Assembly (NCBI RefSeq): GCF_040605635.1
Contig: NZ_JBEXDG010000001.1
Coordinates: 434,001-498,000, forward strand
Length of the DNA: 64,000 nucleotides
Reading direction: 5' to 3'
DNA from: Dactylosporangium sp040605635
Lineage (GTDB): Bacteria > Actinomycetota > Actinomycetes > Mycobacteriales > Micromonosporaceae
The notes beneath the pieces were generated by a model that searched no databases, was not told the DNA's origin, and saw only the letters and a program-made list of their open reading frames with translations. Made by a program: the position numbers and the translations under genes. Shown here one piece after another: positions 40,199 through 52,395 of this stretch. Positions within the stretch are counted from its first letter, which is position 1. Every line of letters begins with the position of its first letter.

Positions 40199-40573
40199 TC
40201 AGCTCTTCTCCTTCTTCGCGCCGTACCGGCTGCGAGCCTGCTTGCGGTTACGGACACCCTGGGTGTCCAGCGAACCGCGAATGATCTTGTACCGGACGCC
40301 GGGGAGGTCCTTCACTCGGCCACCACGGACCAGCACGATCGAGTGCTCCTGAAGGTTGTGACCGACACCGGGGATGTAGGCCGTCACCTCGATACCGTTG
40401 CTCAGTCGCACACGGGCCACCTTGCGCAGCGCCGAGTTCGGCTTCTTCGGCGTGGTGGTGTACACACGCGTGCAGACGCCACGCCGCTGCGGGCTGCCCT
40501 TGAGCGCCGGCGTCTTGGTCTTGCTCAGCTTCGCCTGGCGGCCCTTGCGGACCAGCTGCTGGATCGTAGGCAC
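40199..40573 (-). CDS. rpsL: 30S ribosomal protein S12
   Basis: 124 residues; controls decoding accuracy. VPTIQQLVRKGRQ, TTTPKKPNSALRKVARVRLS and GRVKDLPGVRYK carry the wild-type Lys43 and Lys88, so no classical streptomycin-resistance change is present. GTG 40573 has AAGGGAG upstream. First gene of the str operon with a leader of about 210 bases. Confidence 0.98.
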   Translation of the reverse strand: MPTIQQLVRKGRQAKLSKTKTPALKGSPQRRGVCTRVYTTTPKKPNSALRKVARVRLSNGIEVTAYIPGVGHNLQEHSIVLVRGGRVKDLPGVRYKIIRGSLDTQGVRNRKQARSRYGAKKEKS

Positions 40574-40642
40574 TGGGCCTGTCTCCCTTCGGCCTCGCGG
40601 CCGCACGTCTTCTTCTTCGCTGTCTCCACGGCGTGACCGGCA

Positions 40643-40662
40643 CCCGCGGTCGGGCGTGTCGC
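40643..40662 (-). promoter_or_regulatory. Leader element shared with rpsJ, copy 2
   Basis: Identical to 35969-35988. In the transcript GACCG pairs with CGGTC around a 7-base loop. It lies 70-89 bases upstream of rpsL. Confidence 0.6.
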
Positions 40663-40790
40663 CCGCCGCGCGAACCCGGTCCAAGAAGTGCCAACCGGGT
40701 TTCGCGGTTTGCATCCACCCTCAACCCGCGGATGGCGGGCCGTTGTGGACGCACGCACGAGTTGCCCGGCAAAGCCGGGCACGAGGGGAA

Positions 40791-40819
40791 AGAGTACCCA
40801 CCGTGAGGACGCTGGTCAA
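40791..40819 (-). promoter_or_regulatory. Promoter of rpsL-rpsG-fusA-tuf
   Basis: Minus-strand TTGACC, 17-base spacer, TACTCT; near-consensus housekeeping promoter about 218 bases upstream of rpsL. Confidence 0.8.
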
Positions 40820-40854
40820 AATCGACGGCTCGGCCCCAAGACGGAACACTCTTC

Positions 40855-40874
40855 ACACCAAGAGTACCTGGTGT
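40855..40874. promoter_or_regulatory. Operator-like palindrome upstream of the rpsL promoter
   Basis: ACACCA-agagtacc-TGGTGT, arms 6 bp, centred about 45 bases upstream of the -35 box. Its spacer carries a second GGTACTCTT, the same sequence as around the -10. Confidence 0.4.
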
Positions 40875-40930
40875 CTGATCCGCCCGTCCTTGGGGTCGCA
40901 TCATCGGTGTCCGTGCTGGTCGCCGGCCCC

Positions 40931-41365
40931 TTAGGTGGTCGCGGCCAACAGAAACGCGGCGATGAGTGACAGGACGCCGATGCCGGCGCCGACCGAGCCG
41001 AGCACGACGCCCGTGAGGGCCATCCCCCGGCCGCTCACCAGGCGGCCCACCCTGCGGATCTGCCGCATCCCGAACACGCCCAGGCCGACGGCTCCGAGGC
41101 CCAGGAAGACCGCCAGGATGGTGAACGCCCCACCGGCGACCGGGCCCCATCCCTCGGACGCGCCGAGCAGGCCGAAGCAGCTGACGGTCAGACCGACGAA
41201 GACCGACGCGATGCCGGCGACGAGGCTGCCGATCGCCGGGCCGTTGGGGACCGGCTGGACCATCGGGTAGGCGACCCCGAACGGGGTCCCCTGGACGTGG
41301 TCGATCCGCATCCCGGCCGGCTGGGCGTGCGGGGGCGGCGGCTGCCGCTGATACGGGTAGGTCAC
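40931..41365 (-). CDS. Small membrane protein (DUF4190-like)
   Basis: 144 residues. A Pro/Gln-rich cytoplasmic N-terminus of about 40 residues is followed by three hydrophobic helices (IGSLVAGIASVFVGLTVSC, GAFTILAVFLGLGAVGLGVF, ALTGVVLGSVGAGIGVLSLI). The Gly-rich helices and the RGMALTGVVLG motif resemble DUF4190 proteins. The GTG start is 1 base after the upstream gene's TGA, so the two form a pair. Function unknown. Confidence 0.82.
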   Translation of the reverse strand: MTYPYQRQPPPPHAQPAGMRIDHVQGTPFGVAYPMVQPVPNGPAIGSLVAGIASVFVGLTVSCFGLLGASEGWGPVAGGAFTILAVFLGLGAVGLGVFGMRQIRRVGRLVSGRGMALTGVVLGSVGAGIGVLSLIAAFLLAATT

Positions 41366-41366
41366 G

Positions 41367-41705
41367 TCAGTTCACCAACGGGTCGAAGTCGGTGCCGCGG
41401 CTACGGGCATAGGCCAGCAGGCCCAGGATCGCCAGGACGACCAGCGCGGCGATCGACAGCACGATGCCCGTCCACGCGAGCCGCACGCCGTTACGGAGCC
41501 TCCTGGCGCCCAGCAGGAAGCCCTCCGCGGCGACCAGCTCGCGGTGGGACTCCTTGGCCATGAGCAGCGCCAGGGTCGCCGGGATCAGCCCGCCGAGGAA
41601 CGGCCCGGTCACCACGGACAGCAGGCCGAGCCCGAAGACGGCCGAGGCCTTGGTGGCGCGGACCGGGTCCGGGTCGAGCGGATGGCGCGTCGATGACGTC
41701 ACCAC
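41367..41705 (-). CDS. Small membrane protein, partner of the DUF4190-like gene
   Basis: 112 residues with two hydrophobic stretches (AVFGLGLLSVVTGPFLGGLI and AWTGIVLSIAALVVLAILG). The RLAWTGIVLSIAAL segment again resembles DUF4190-type repeats, so the two genes may be diverged duplicates. GTG 41705 or 41702. It lies just after the rpoC terminator. Function unknown. Confidence 0.75.
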   Translation of the reverse strand: MVTSSTRHPLDPDPVRATKASAVFGLGLLSVVTGPFLGGLIPATLALLMAKESHRELVAAEGFLLGARRLRNGVRLAWTGIVLSIAALVVLAILGLLAYARSRGTDFDPLVN

Positions 41706-41729
41706 CCGAGCCTATCCGGTACACACCGC

Positions 41730-41759
41730 GAGGGCGGAGACCATGTGGTCCCCGCCCTC
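41730..41759 (-). terminator. rpoBC terminator
   Basis: A 13-bp stem with one G-U (gagggcggagacc / ggtccccgccctc) and a 4-base loop, 16 bases after the rpoC stop. No U-run. Confidence 0.75.
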
Positions 41760-41775
41760 GTGGTGGATGTGCCGC

Positions 41776-45663
<3,888 letters not shown>

Positions 45664-45714
45664 TTCGTCTATGTCCTCACGATTCAGTTGCTCGGGTAAT
45701 TGCTAGGTCGTGGT

Positions 45715-45740
45715 GGGCGCCGGTCTGCTGGCCGGCGCCC
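45715..45740 (-). other. Hairpin in the rpoB-rpoC gap
   Basis: gggcgccgg / ccggcgccc, 9 bp with an 8-base loop, 52 bases before rpoC. Probably a stabilising or processing element within the rpoBC transcript. Confidence 0.4.
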
Positions 45741-45750
45741 GTGCCACGAA

Positions 45751-48700
45751 TCAAACTTCCTCGACGCTGCTCGGCTCACGCCGGGAGAGGTCGATGCCGA
45801 GTTCCTCGGCGGCGCGGAACACCTCGTCGTCCGTCTCGCGCATCTCAAGAGCCACACCGTCGCTGGACAGCACCTCGACGTTCAGGCACAGCGACTGCAG
45901 CTCCTTGAGGAGCACCTTGAAGGACTCCGGGATGCCCGGCTCCGGGATGTTCTCGCCCTTGACGATCGCCTCGTAGACCTTGACGCGCCCGAGGACGTCG
46001 TCGGACTTGATCGTCAGCAGCTCCTGCAGCGCGTATGCCGCGCCGTAGGCCTGCATCGCCCAGCACTCCATCTCACCGAAGCGCTGACCACCGAACTGCG
46101 CCTTACCACCCAGCGGCTGCTGCGTGATCATCGAGTACGGGCCGGTGGAGCGGGCGTGGATCTTGTCGTCGACCAGGTGGTTGAGCTTGAGGATGTAGAT
46201 GTAACCGACCGCGATCGGGTCCGGCAGCGGCTCGCCGGAGCGGCCGTCGAACAGCCGCGCCTTGCCACTGGCACCGATGAGCTGGTTGCCGTCCCGGTTG
46301 GGCAGCGTGCTGCTCATCAGGCCGGCGATCTCTTCCTCCTTGGCGCCGTCGAAGACCGGGGTCGCCACGTTGGTGTCCGGCTCGGACTCCCCCGCGTTGA
46401 TGGCCTTCAGCGCCCGCTTCCACTCGGTGTCGTCACCGTCGATCTTCCAGCCCGTCTTGGCGACCCACCCGAGGTGTGTCTCCAGGACCTGGCCGATGTT
46501 CATCCGGCTCGGCACGCCGAGCGGGTTGAGCACGATGTCGACCGGGGTGCCGTCCTCGAGGAACGGCATGTCCTCGACCGGAAGGATCTTGGAGATGACG
46601 CCCTTGTTGCCGTGGCGGCCGGCGAGCTTGTCGCCGTCCTGGATCTTCCGCTTCTGGGCCACGTAGACGCGCACCAGCTCGTTGACGCCGGGCGACAGCT
46701 CGTCGCCGTCCTCCCGGCTGAACGTGCGCACGCCGATGACCGTGCCGGTCTCGCCGTGCGGCACCTTGAGGCTGGTGTCACGCACCTCGCGGGCCTTCTC
46801 ACCGAAGATCGCGCGGAGCAGACGCTCCTCCGGGGTCAGCTCGGTCTCACCCTTGGGGGTGACCTTGCCGACCAGGATGTCGCCGGTCACGACCTCGGCG
46901 CCGATCCGGATGATCCCCCGCTCGTCGAGGTCGGCGAGCATCTCCTCGCTGACATTCGGGATGTCGCGGGTGATCTCCTCCGGCCCCAGCTTGGTGTCGC
47001 GGGCGTCGACCTCGTGCTCCTCGATGTGGATCGAGGTGAGGACGTCGTTCTGCACCAGCTTCTGGGACAGGATGATCGCGTCTTCGTAGTTGTGACCCTC
47101 CCAGGGCATGAAGGCCACGAGCAGGTTGCGCCCGAGTGCCATCTCGCCCTCGTCGGTGCACGGACCGTCGGCGATGACCTGCCCCGCCTCGACCCGGTCG
47201 CCCTCGAAGATCACCGGCTTCTGGTTGACGCAGGAGCCGGAGTTGGAGCGGCGGAACTTGTGCAGCAGGTAGGTCCGGCGGTGGCCGTCGTCCTGGTGGA
47301 CCGTCACGTAGTCGGCACACATGTCCTCGACCACGCCGGCGACCTCGGCCACGACCACATCACCGGCGTCGACGGCGGCACGGTATTCCATGCCGGTGCC
47401 GACGAGCGGAGCCTCGGCCTTGACCAGCGGCACCGCCTGGCGCTGCATGTTGGCGCCCATGAGTGCACGGTTGGCGTCGTCGTGCTCGAGGAACGGGATC
47501 ATCGCGGTGGCGACCGAGGTCATCTGCCGCGGCGACACGTCCATGTAGTCGACCTGGTCCGCGGGGACGTTGTCGACCTCACCGCCCTTGCGTCGGACGA
47601 GGATGCGGTCCTCGGCGAAGTTGCCGTCGCTCTTGAGCGGAGCGTTGGCCTGCGCCTTGACGTAGCGGTCCTCTTCGTCGGCGGTCAGGTAGTCGATCTG
47701 GTCGGTGACCCGGCCGTCGACGACCTTGCGGTAGGGCGTCTCGACGAAGCCGAACGGGTTGACCCGCGCGAACGTCGACAGCGCGCCGATGAGACCGATG
47801 TTGGGACCCTCAGGGGTCTCGATCGGGCACATGCGGCCGTAGTGCGACGGGTGAACGTCGCGGACCTCGAAGCCGGCCCGCTCACGCGACAGACCACCCG
47901 GGCCGAGCGCACTCAGCCGGCGCCGGTGGGTAAGACCGGCGAGAGGGTTGGTCTGGTCCATGAACTGGGACAGCTGCGACGTGCCGAAGAACTCCTTGAT
48001 CGCCGCCACGACGGGACGGATGTTGATCAGGGTCTGCGGCGTGATCGCCTCGACGTCCTGGGTGGTCATCCGCTCGCGGACGACGCGCTCCATCCGGGAC
48101 AGGCCGACACGGACCTGGTTCTGGATGAGCTCGCCGACCGTGCGCAGGCGCCGGTTGCCGAAGTGGTCGATGTCGTCGGCCTCGTAGCCCTCTTCGCCCG
48201 TGTGCAGGCGGCAGAGATACTCGACCGTGGCGACGACGTCCTCTTCGGTCAGCACACCCTGGTTGATCGGGAGGTCCAACTCGAGCTTCTTGTTGAACTT
48301 GTATCGACCGACCTTGGCGACGTCGTATCGCTTCGGGTTGAAGAAGAGGTTGTCGAGCAGGGTCTGCGCATTCTCCCGCGTCGGCGGCTCGCCAGGGCGG
48401 AGCTTGCGGTAGATGTCGAGCAGCGCCTCGTCCTGGCCGGCGATGTGGTCCTTCTCGAGCGTCGTCATCATGAGCTCGGACCAGCCGAACTTCTCACGGA
48501 TGCGCTCGGCGGACCAACCGATGGCCTTGAGCAGGACGGAGACCGCCTGCCGGCGCTTGCGGTCGATTCGGACACCGACGGTGTCGCGCTTGTCGATGTC
48601 GAACTCCAGCCAGGCACCCCGGCTCGGGATGACCTTGACGCTGGTGAGGTCGCGGTCGGAGGTCTTGTCCGGCTGCTTGTCGAAATACACGCCCGGCGAC

Positions 48701-49176
48701 CGGACGAGCTGGCTCACCACGACGCGCTCGGTGCCGTTGATGATGAAGGTGCCCTTGGGCGTCATCATCGGGAAGTCACCCATGAACACCGTCTGGCTCT
48801 TGATCTCGCCAGTGGTGTGGTTGGTGAACTCCGCCGTCACGAACAGCGGCGCGCAGTAGGTGAGGTCCTTCTCCTTGCACTCCTCCATGGGAGCCTTGAC
48901 CTCGTCGAAGCGGGGCGCGGAGAACGACAGGGACATCGTGCCGGAGAAGTCCTCAATGGGACTGATTTCATCGAGGATCTCCGCGAGCCCGGAACGGGCG
49001 TGCGGATCACCGGCCGAGCGGCTCTGCCACTTCTCGTTGCCAACCAACCAGTCGAACGAGTCGGTTTGGATGGCAAGGAGGTTGGGAACCTCAAGGTGTT
49101 CGGTGATCCTGCCGAAGGAGACCCGGCGGGGAGCGTATGCGCTCGAACTGGTCTTCGCAGGGCGGGAAGCTGCCAA
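45751..49176 (-). CDS. rpoB: DNA-directed RNA polymerase subunit beta
   Basis: 1141 residues. The rifampicin pocket reads QLSQFMDQTNPLAGLTHRRR then LSALGPGG. Ser531 and His526 (E. coli numbering) are wild type; positions 518, 522 and 527 (Thr, Ala, Arg) differ from M. tuberculosis. The C-terminal GGKAQFGGQRFGEMECWA is canonical. TTG 49176 is chosen because it gives LAASRPAKTSSS, matching actinobacterial RpoB N-termini, and AAGGA lies 6 bases upstream; a longer in-frame start is unlikely. Confidence 0.98.
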   Translation of the reverse strand: MAASRPAKTSSSAYAPRRVSFGRITEHLEVPNLLAIQTDSFDWLVGNEKWQSRSAGDPHARSGLAEILDEISPIEDFSGTMSLSFSAPRFDEVKAPMEECKEKDLTYCAPLFVTAEFTNHTTGEIKSQTVFMGDFPMMTPKGTFIINGTERVVVSQLVRSPGVYFDKQPDKTSDRDLTSVKVIPSRGAWLEFDIDKRDTVGVRIDRKRRQAVSVLLKAIGWSAERIREKFGWSELMMTTLEKDHIAGQDEALLDIYRKLRPGEPPTRENAQTLLDNLFFNPKRYDVAKVGRYKFNKKLELDLPINQGVLTEEDVVATVEYLCRLHTGEEGYEADDIDHFGNRRLRTVGELIQNQVRVGLSRMERVVRERMTTQDVEAITPQTLINIRPVVAAIKEFFGTSQLSQFMDQTNPLAGLTHRRRLSALGPGGLSRERAGFEVRDVHPSHYGRMCPIETPEGPNIGLIGALSTFARVNPFGFVETPYRKVVDGRVTDQIDYLTADEEDRYVKAQANAPLKSDGNFAEDRILVRRKGGEVDNVPADQVDYMDVSPRQMTSVATAMIPFLEHDDANRALMGANMQRQAVPLVKAEAPLVGTGMEYRAAVDAGDVVVAEVAGVVEDMCADYVTVHQDDGHRRTYLLHKFRRSNSGSCVNQKPVIFEGDRVEAGQVIADGPCTDEGEMALGRNLLVAFMPWEGHNYEDAIILSQKLVQNDVLTSIHIEEHEVDARDTKLGPEEITRDIPNVSEEMLADLDERGIIRIGAEVVTGDILVGKVTPKGETELTPEERLLRAIFGEKAREVRDTSLKVPHGETGTVIGVRTFSREDGDELSPGVNELVRVYVAQKRKIQDGDKLAGRHGNKGVISKILPVEDMPFLEDGTPVDIVLNPLGVPSRMNIGQVLETHLGWVAKTGWKIDGDDTEWKRALKAINAGESEPDTNVATPVFDGAKEEEIAGLMSSTLPNRDGNQLIGASGKARLFDGRSGEPLPDPIAVGYIYILKLNHLVDDKIHARSTGPYSMITQQPLGGKAQFGGQRFGEMECWAMQAYGAAYALQELLTIKSDDVLGRVKVYEAIVKGENIPEPGIPESFKVLLKELQSLCLNVEVLSSDGVALEMRETDDEVFRAAEELGIDLSRREPSSVEEV

Positions 49177-49305
49177 GATGCGTCCTTCCGAGGACCGGTG
49201 GTGCAGACAGGCCGTTTCGCGTGCAGCCTGACAACCCCCGATGCAAAGTGCCCACGAAGAGGCACTCCACGCCAGAGGTGAAGTCAGAAGACAGCGCAAA
49301 CTAGC

Positions 49306-49334
49306 AGTGTAGCCGAAAGGCTAACCGCTGTCGA
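49306..49334 (-). promoter_or_regulatory. rpoBC promoter
   Basis: Minus-strand TCGACA, 17-base spacer, TACACT, giving a 5'-UTR of about 120 bases. It shows that rpoBC can be expressed separately from rplJL. Confidence 0.7.
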
Positions 49335-49355
49335 GCGGCCCCGTGCACGATGTTT

Positions 49356-49379
49356 CAACGATCTTTTTGAAGATCGTTG
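49356..49379. repeat. AT-rich perfect palindrome upstream of the rpoBC promoter
   Basis: CAACGATCTT and AAGATCGTTG around a 4-base loop, 22 bases upstream of the -35. Its low GC stands out. It could be an operator, or an RNA hairpin in rplJL readthrough. Confidence 0.6.
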
Positions 49380-49650
49380 TTCCACCGGCCGAGCCGCTCG
49401 CGTCGGTCGAGGCCTGGGGCTCACCGGTCGATGTGCGCTGAACCGGACCCAAGAAGGATCGGGGCACATCAGTCGGGCCACCGGCCGCCGCGTCCGCGGA
49501 AAGGCAGTGCCTGATTAGCGTGCCTGCCACCTGGTCATCGCGTCAAGGGTTCCCACGCGCGTCGGGCCACCGTGACGGATATCTCGCACTCCGATCACAA
49601 GGTGTTGTGGTGCCCACCCCTAGATCTTGGGTCCTTACATCCACCACATG

Positions 49651-49689
49651 GCGAAGGGCGGCCGCCGGGATCTGGCGACCGCCCTTCGC
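49651..49689 (-). terminator. rplJL terminator
   Basis: Perfect 11-bp stem (gcgaagggcgg / ccgcccttcgc), 17-base loop, 12 bases after rplL. No U-run. Confidence 0.65.
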
Positions 49690-49701
49690 TTCGAAGCAGA
49701 A

Positions 49702-50082
49702 CTACTTGAGGACGACCTTGGCGCCCTCGGCCTCGAGCTTGGCCTTGCCCTTCTCGGCGGTCTCCTTGTTGACCTTCTCGAGGACGGCCTTCGGCGCGGC
49801 CTCGACGAGGTCCTTCGCCTCCTTGAGGCCCAGGCCGGTCAGCTCACGCACGACCTTGATGACCTGGATCTTCTTGCCACCGTCACCCTCGAGGACGAGG
49901 TCGAACTCCGACTGCTCCTCCTTCTCCTCCACCACGGCGGCGGGGCCGGCGGGGCCGGCCGCGACGGCGACGGCAGCGGTGACGTCGAAGGTGGTCTCGA
50001 ACTCCTTGACGAACTCGGAGAGCTCGATCAGGGTCATCTCCTTGAACGCGTCCAGGAGTTCCGTGGTGCTCAGCTTCGCCAT
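49702..50082 (-). CDS. rplL: 50S ribosomal protein L7/L12
   Basis: 126-residue stalk protein: N-terminal dimerisation segment (MAKLSTTELLDAFKEMTLIE), Ala/Gly hinge, C-terminal domain (VIKVVRELTGLGLKEAKDLV) that recruits translation GTPases. Confidence 0.98.
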   Translation of the reverse strand: MAKLSTTELLDAFKEMTLIELSEFVKEFETTFDVTAAVAVAAGPAGPAAVVEEKEEQSEFDLVLEGDGGKKIQVIKVVRELTGLGLKEAKDLVEAAPKAVLEKVNKETAEKGKAKLEAEGAKVVLK

Positions 50083-50121
50083 GTTGGCGTTCCTTTCGAA
50101 AAAGTGATGTGGAGCACGGGC

Positions 50122-50688
50122 CTATTCGGCCGCGCTGCCGGATTCCTGGGCGCTGCCCGATTCCTGTTCGCGCTTGTCGGCCAGGGCCTGGACGGTGCGG
50201 GCAGCCTTCGACAGCGGCGCCTGGAACAGCGCGGCGGCCTTGGACATGGTGCCCTTCATCGCGCCGGCCAGCTTGGCCAGCAGCACCTCACGGGACTCCA
50301 GGTCGGCCAGGCGACGGACCTCGTCCGCGCTGATGGCCTTGCCCTCGAAAACGCCGCCCTTGATGACGAGCAGCGGGTGGGCCTTCGCGAACTCGCGGAG
50401 GCTCTTCGCCGCCTCGACAGGGTCGCCGGAGACGAAAGCGAGCGCGGTAGGACCGGAGAACAAATCGTCGAGTCCGCTGATGCCCGCGTCGGTCGCGGCA
50501 CGCTTCGCGAGCGTGTTCTTCGCGACGGCGTACGTGGTCTCGCGGCCCAGGTTGCGACGCAGGGTCTTGAGCTGCGCCACGGTCAGGCCGCGGTACTCGG
50601 TCAGCACGGTGGCCGTCGAGCCCCGGAAGTTCTCGGTGAGCTCCGCGACCGCAGTGGCCTTGTCATCTCGAACCGGCTTGTCCGCCAT
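50122..50688 (-). CDS. rplJ: 50S ribosomal protein L10
   Basis: 188 residues, the stalk base that holds L7/L12 dimers: MADKPVRDDKATAVAELTEN, LTVAQLKTLRRNLGRETTY, LAFVSGDPVEAAKSLREF. The C-terminal helix ends in a duplicated QESGSA motif. ATG 50688 has GGAGG 3 bases upstream. L10 typically represses its own operon through the leader. Confidence 0.97.
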   Translation of the reverse strand: MADKPVRDDKATAVAELTENFRGSTATVLTEYRGLTVAQLKTLRRNLGRETTYAVAKNTLAKRAATDAGISGLDDLFSGPTALAFVSGDPVEAAKSLREFAKAHPLLVIKGGVFEGKAISADEVRRLADLESREVLLAKLAGAMKGTMSKAAALFQAPLSKAARTVQALADKREQESGSAQESGSAAE

Positions 50689-50747
50689 GTCCCTCCTCTC
50701 TCTTGCTACGGGTGCTGGCCACGCTCTCGGGCCTGCCCGCGGCAACG

Positions 50748-50770
50748 AAAAACGCCCCGGCGCAGGGGCG
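50748..50770 (-). terminator. Intrinsic terminator in the rplJ leader (attenuator candidate)
   Basis: Transcript CGCCCC-UGCGCC-GGGGCG-UUUUU, a proper U-tailed terminator 60-82 bases before rplJ. An upstream segment (50810-50817) can pair with 50760-50767 and break it. It could also simply end the ABC transporter transcript. Confidence 0.65.
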
Positions 50771-50809
50771 CACGGGGCGGAGCGACATCAGTCGGCAGCG
50801 CTTGTCCGG

Positions 50810-50839
50810 CCCTGCGCGGGTCGCCTGCGTTGACGCAGG
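50810..50839 (-). promoter_or_regulatory. rplJ leader: antiterminator strand and upstream hairpin
   Basis: On the transcript, a hairpin CCUGCG-UCAA-CGCAGG (50824-50839) precedes GCGCAGGG (50810-50817), which is perfectly complementary over 8 bases to CCCUGCGC in the terminator. This is the general layout of L10-controlled leaders in Bacillus. Confidence 0.5.
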
Positions 50840-50924
50840 ACCTTCGACATCCGCTCACGCGGATATGACCAGCGGTCTTCGGGTTTCGGATGGAACTGTA
50901 CTTGACAGGTTTGATATGGCCAAA

Positions 50925-51611
50925 TCACGGCCGGTCGCGGCGCAGCCGGACGTAGGCGGCGACGGCGACCGCGGCCCAGGCGAGGCCCCAGACGGTGGTG
51001 ACGGCCACATGGGTCAGATCCGTGCCGCCGACCGTGTCCCGGGCCGCCGTCATCAGCGGCGGGGCCAGCCACGGCGCTGGCGAGCGCTTCAGGCCCAGCA
51101 CGATCGCCATGACCACGCCGCCGACGAGGATCGCCAGGCCGCGGGCCGCCTGACCGGACACCGCGCGGCCGGCGAGAGCGCCGAGGCCGACCGCGGGCAG
51201 GAGCAGCAGCAGGTGCGCCCAGACGCCCAGGGCGACGCCCTCGGCGATGGGAGGGTCCTGCGGGCCGGGTGTGGTCACGCCGCCGACGAGCCACGGCAGG
51301 ACCATGGCGACCAGGATCACGGGCAGGCCGGCGAGGAGGGCCGCGACGAGGCCGGCGGCGGTCTCCCGGGCCGCGCCGACGGCGACCCGGCCGAGCCGGC
51401 GCTGCACGTCGGGCTCCACGTCCAGCAGGATCTTGGTCTGCCACGCGAGGACGGCGAACAGGACGGCGGCGGACACGCCGTAGGCCTCGCCCGCCTGGGC
51501 CTGGCCTCCGCCGTACAGGACGGACAGCACGACCAGCGCGGCCAGCAACGGTGCCGCGGCCCGGCCCGTCTGCAGGAACCCCGCGAGCCGCATGCGGACG
51601 AGTCCGGTCAC
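50925..51611 (-). CDS. ABC transporter permease subunit
   Basis: 228 residues with about six hydrophobic helices (AAPLLAALVVLSVLYGGG, GLPVILVAMVLPWLVGG, AHLLLLLPAVGLGALAG and others). No binding motif identifies a substrate. GTG overlaps the ATPase stop (GTGA), so the two subunits are made together, probably as an exporter. Confidence 0.8.
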   Translation of the reverse strand: MTGLVRMRLAGFLQTGRAAAPLLAALVVLSVLYGGGQAQAGEAYGVSAAVLFAVLAWQTKILLDVEPDVQRRLGRVAVGAARETAAGLVAALLAGLPVILVAMVLPWLVGGVTTPGPQDPPIAEGVALGVWAHLLLLLPAVGLGALAGRAVSGQAARGLAILVGGVVMAIVLGLKRSPAPWLAPPLMTAARDTVGGTDLTHVAVTTVWGLAWAAVAVAAYVRLRRDRP

Positions 51612-52327
51612 CGCTCCTCCCGTACGCCGAGGACGTCGAACCCGTCGGCGCGCAGCTTCGCCAGGGCCCGCTCCGCGTGCGCGGCGGCGACCGCCAGCTC
51701 GATGATCCTGCGGCTCGTCCTCGGCCGCTCCCCCTCGGCGACCCGGCCGTCGCGGACGTGCCAGCGGCGGGCGTCCGGGAGGCGGGAGACCTCACCGAGG
51801 TGGTCGCTGATGAGGACGGAACCGCCGCGGCCGACGACGTCGGCGACGATCGCGGGGACCTGCTCGCGGGTCCGGGCGTCCAGGCCCTCCCACGGTTCGT
51901 CGAGGACGAGCAGGCCCGGTGGGTGCAGCAGCGCCTGCACGAGACCGACCTTCTGGGCGGAGCCCTTGGAGAGGCGGCTCAGGCGTACATCCAGGAACCC
52001 CGCGAAATCGAGGCGGTCGGCCCACTCGTCGATCTTCTGTGCCGGGGCGTTCCGGACGGCGGCCATATGGGTCAGGTACGCCCGGGCGGTGAACGGCTGA
52101 TCGGCGGGGAACCGCTCCGGGACCCAGCCCACGACGGCCGGGCGGCCCGTCACGGTGCCCCTGCCGGGCCTCAGGACGCCGGCGGCGAGCTGGAGGAGGG
52201 TCGACTTGCCGGAGCCGTTGGGGCCGAGCACGACGGCGGTCTCACCAGGTCCGAGCGCCAGATCGACGTTGCTGAGGGTCCAGGCCGCCTTGCGGGCGTA
52301 CCGGAACCAGACGTCCTGCAGGTGCAC
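51608..52327 (-). CDS. ABC transporter ATP-binding protein
   Basis: 239 residues. Walker A GPNGSGKST, a diverged signature LSKGSAQKV and Walker B LLVLDEPWEGLD with the catalytic Glu. GTG 52327 is used because an upstream in-frame start lies inside the rplA terminator. The pair is inserted between rplA and rplJ, which are adjacent in many bacteria. Confidence 0.88.
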   Translation of the reverse strand: MHLQDVWFRYARKAAWTLSNVDLALGPGETAVVLGPNGSGKSTLLQLAAGVLRPGRGTVTGRPAVVGWVPERFPADQPFTARAYLTHMAAVRNAPAQKIDEWADRLDFAGFLDVRLSRLSKGSAQKVGLVQALLHPPGLLVLDEPWEGLDARTREQVPAIVADVVGRGGSVLISDHLGEVSRLPDARRWHVRDGRVAEGERPRTSRRIIELAVAAAHAERALAKLRADGFDVLGVREER

Positions 52328-52341
52328 GCCCCGAACATAGA

Positions 52342-52374
52342 CGAAGGCGGGCACCCGCCGGGTGCCCGCCTTCG
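52342..52374 (-). terminator. rplKA terminator
   Basis: A perfect 15-bp stem (cgaaggcgggcaccc / gggtgcccgccttcg) with a 3-base loop, 21 bases after rplA. No U-run. Confidence 0.8.
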
Positions 52375-52395
52375 TTCGTCCCGCTTTACTCGGCT

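Larger units (their letters stand above)
40574..40930 (-). other. rpsL leader and promoter region
   Basis: 357 bases. Minus strand order: an operator-like palindrome (40855-40874), a strong promoter (40791-40819), a leader hairpin gcccggc / gccgggc (40764-40780), and the element shared with rpsJ (40643-40662). No gene is supported. Confidence 0.7.
49177..49701 (-). other. rplL-rpoB intergenic region
   Basis: 525 bases. It contains the rplJL terminator (49651-49689), an AT-rich palindrome (49356-49379) and the rpoB promoter (49306-49334). The remaining 250 bases show nothing I can support as a gene. Confidence 0.7.

Noticed and set aside
45700..49281. Plus-strand open frame of 1193 codons opposite rpoB
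   Set aside because: Same antisense effect; RpoB on the minus strand is intact and conserved.
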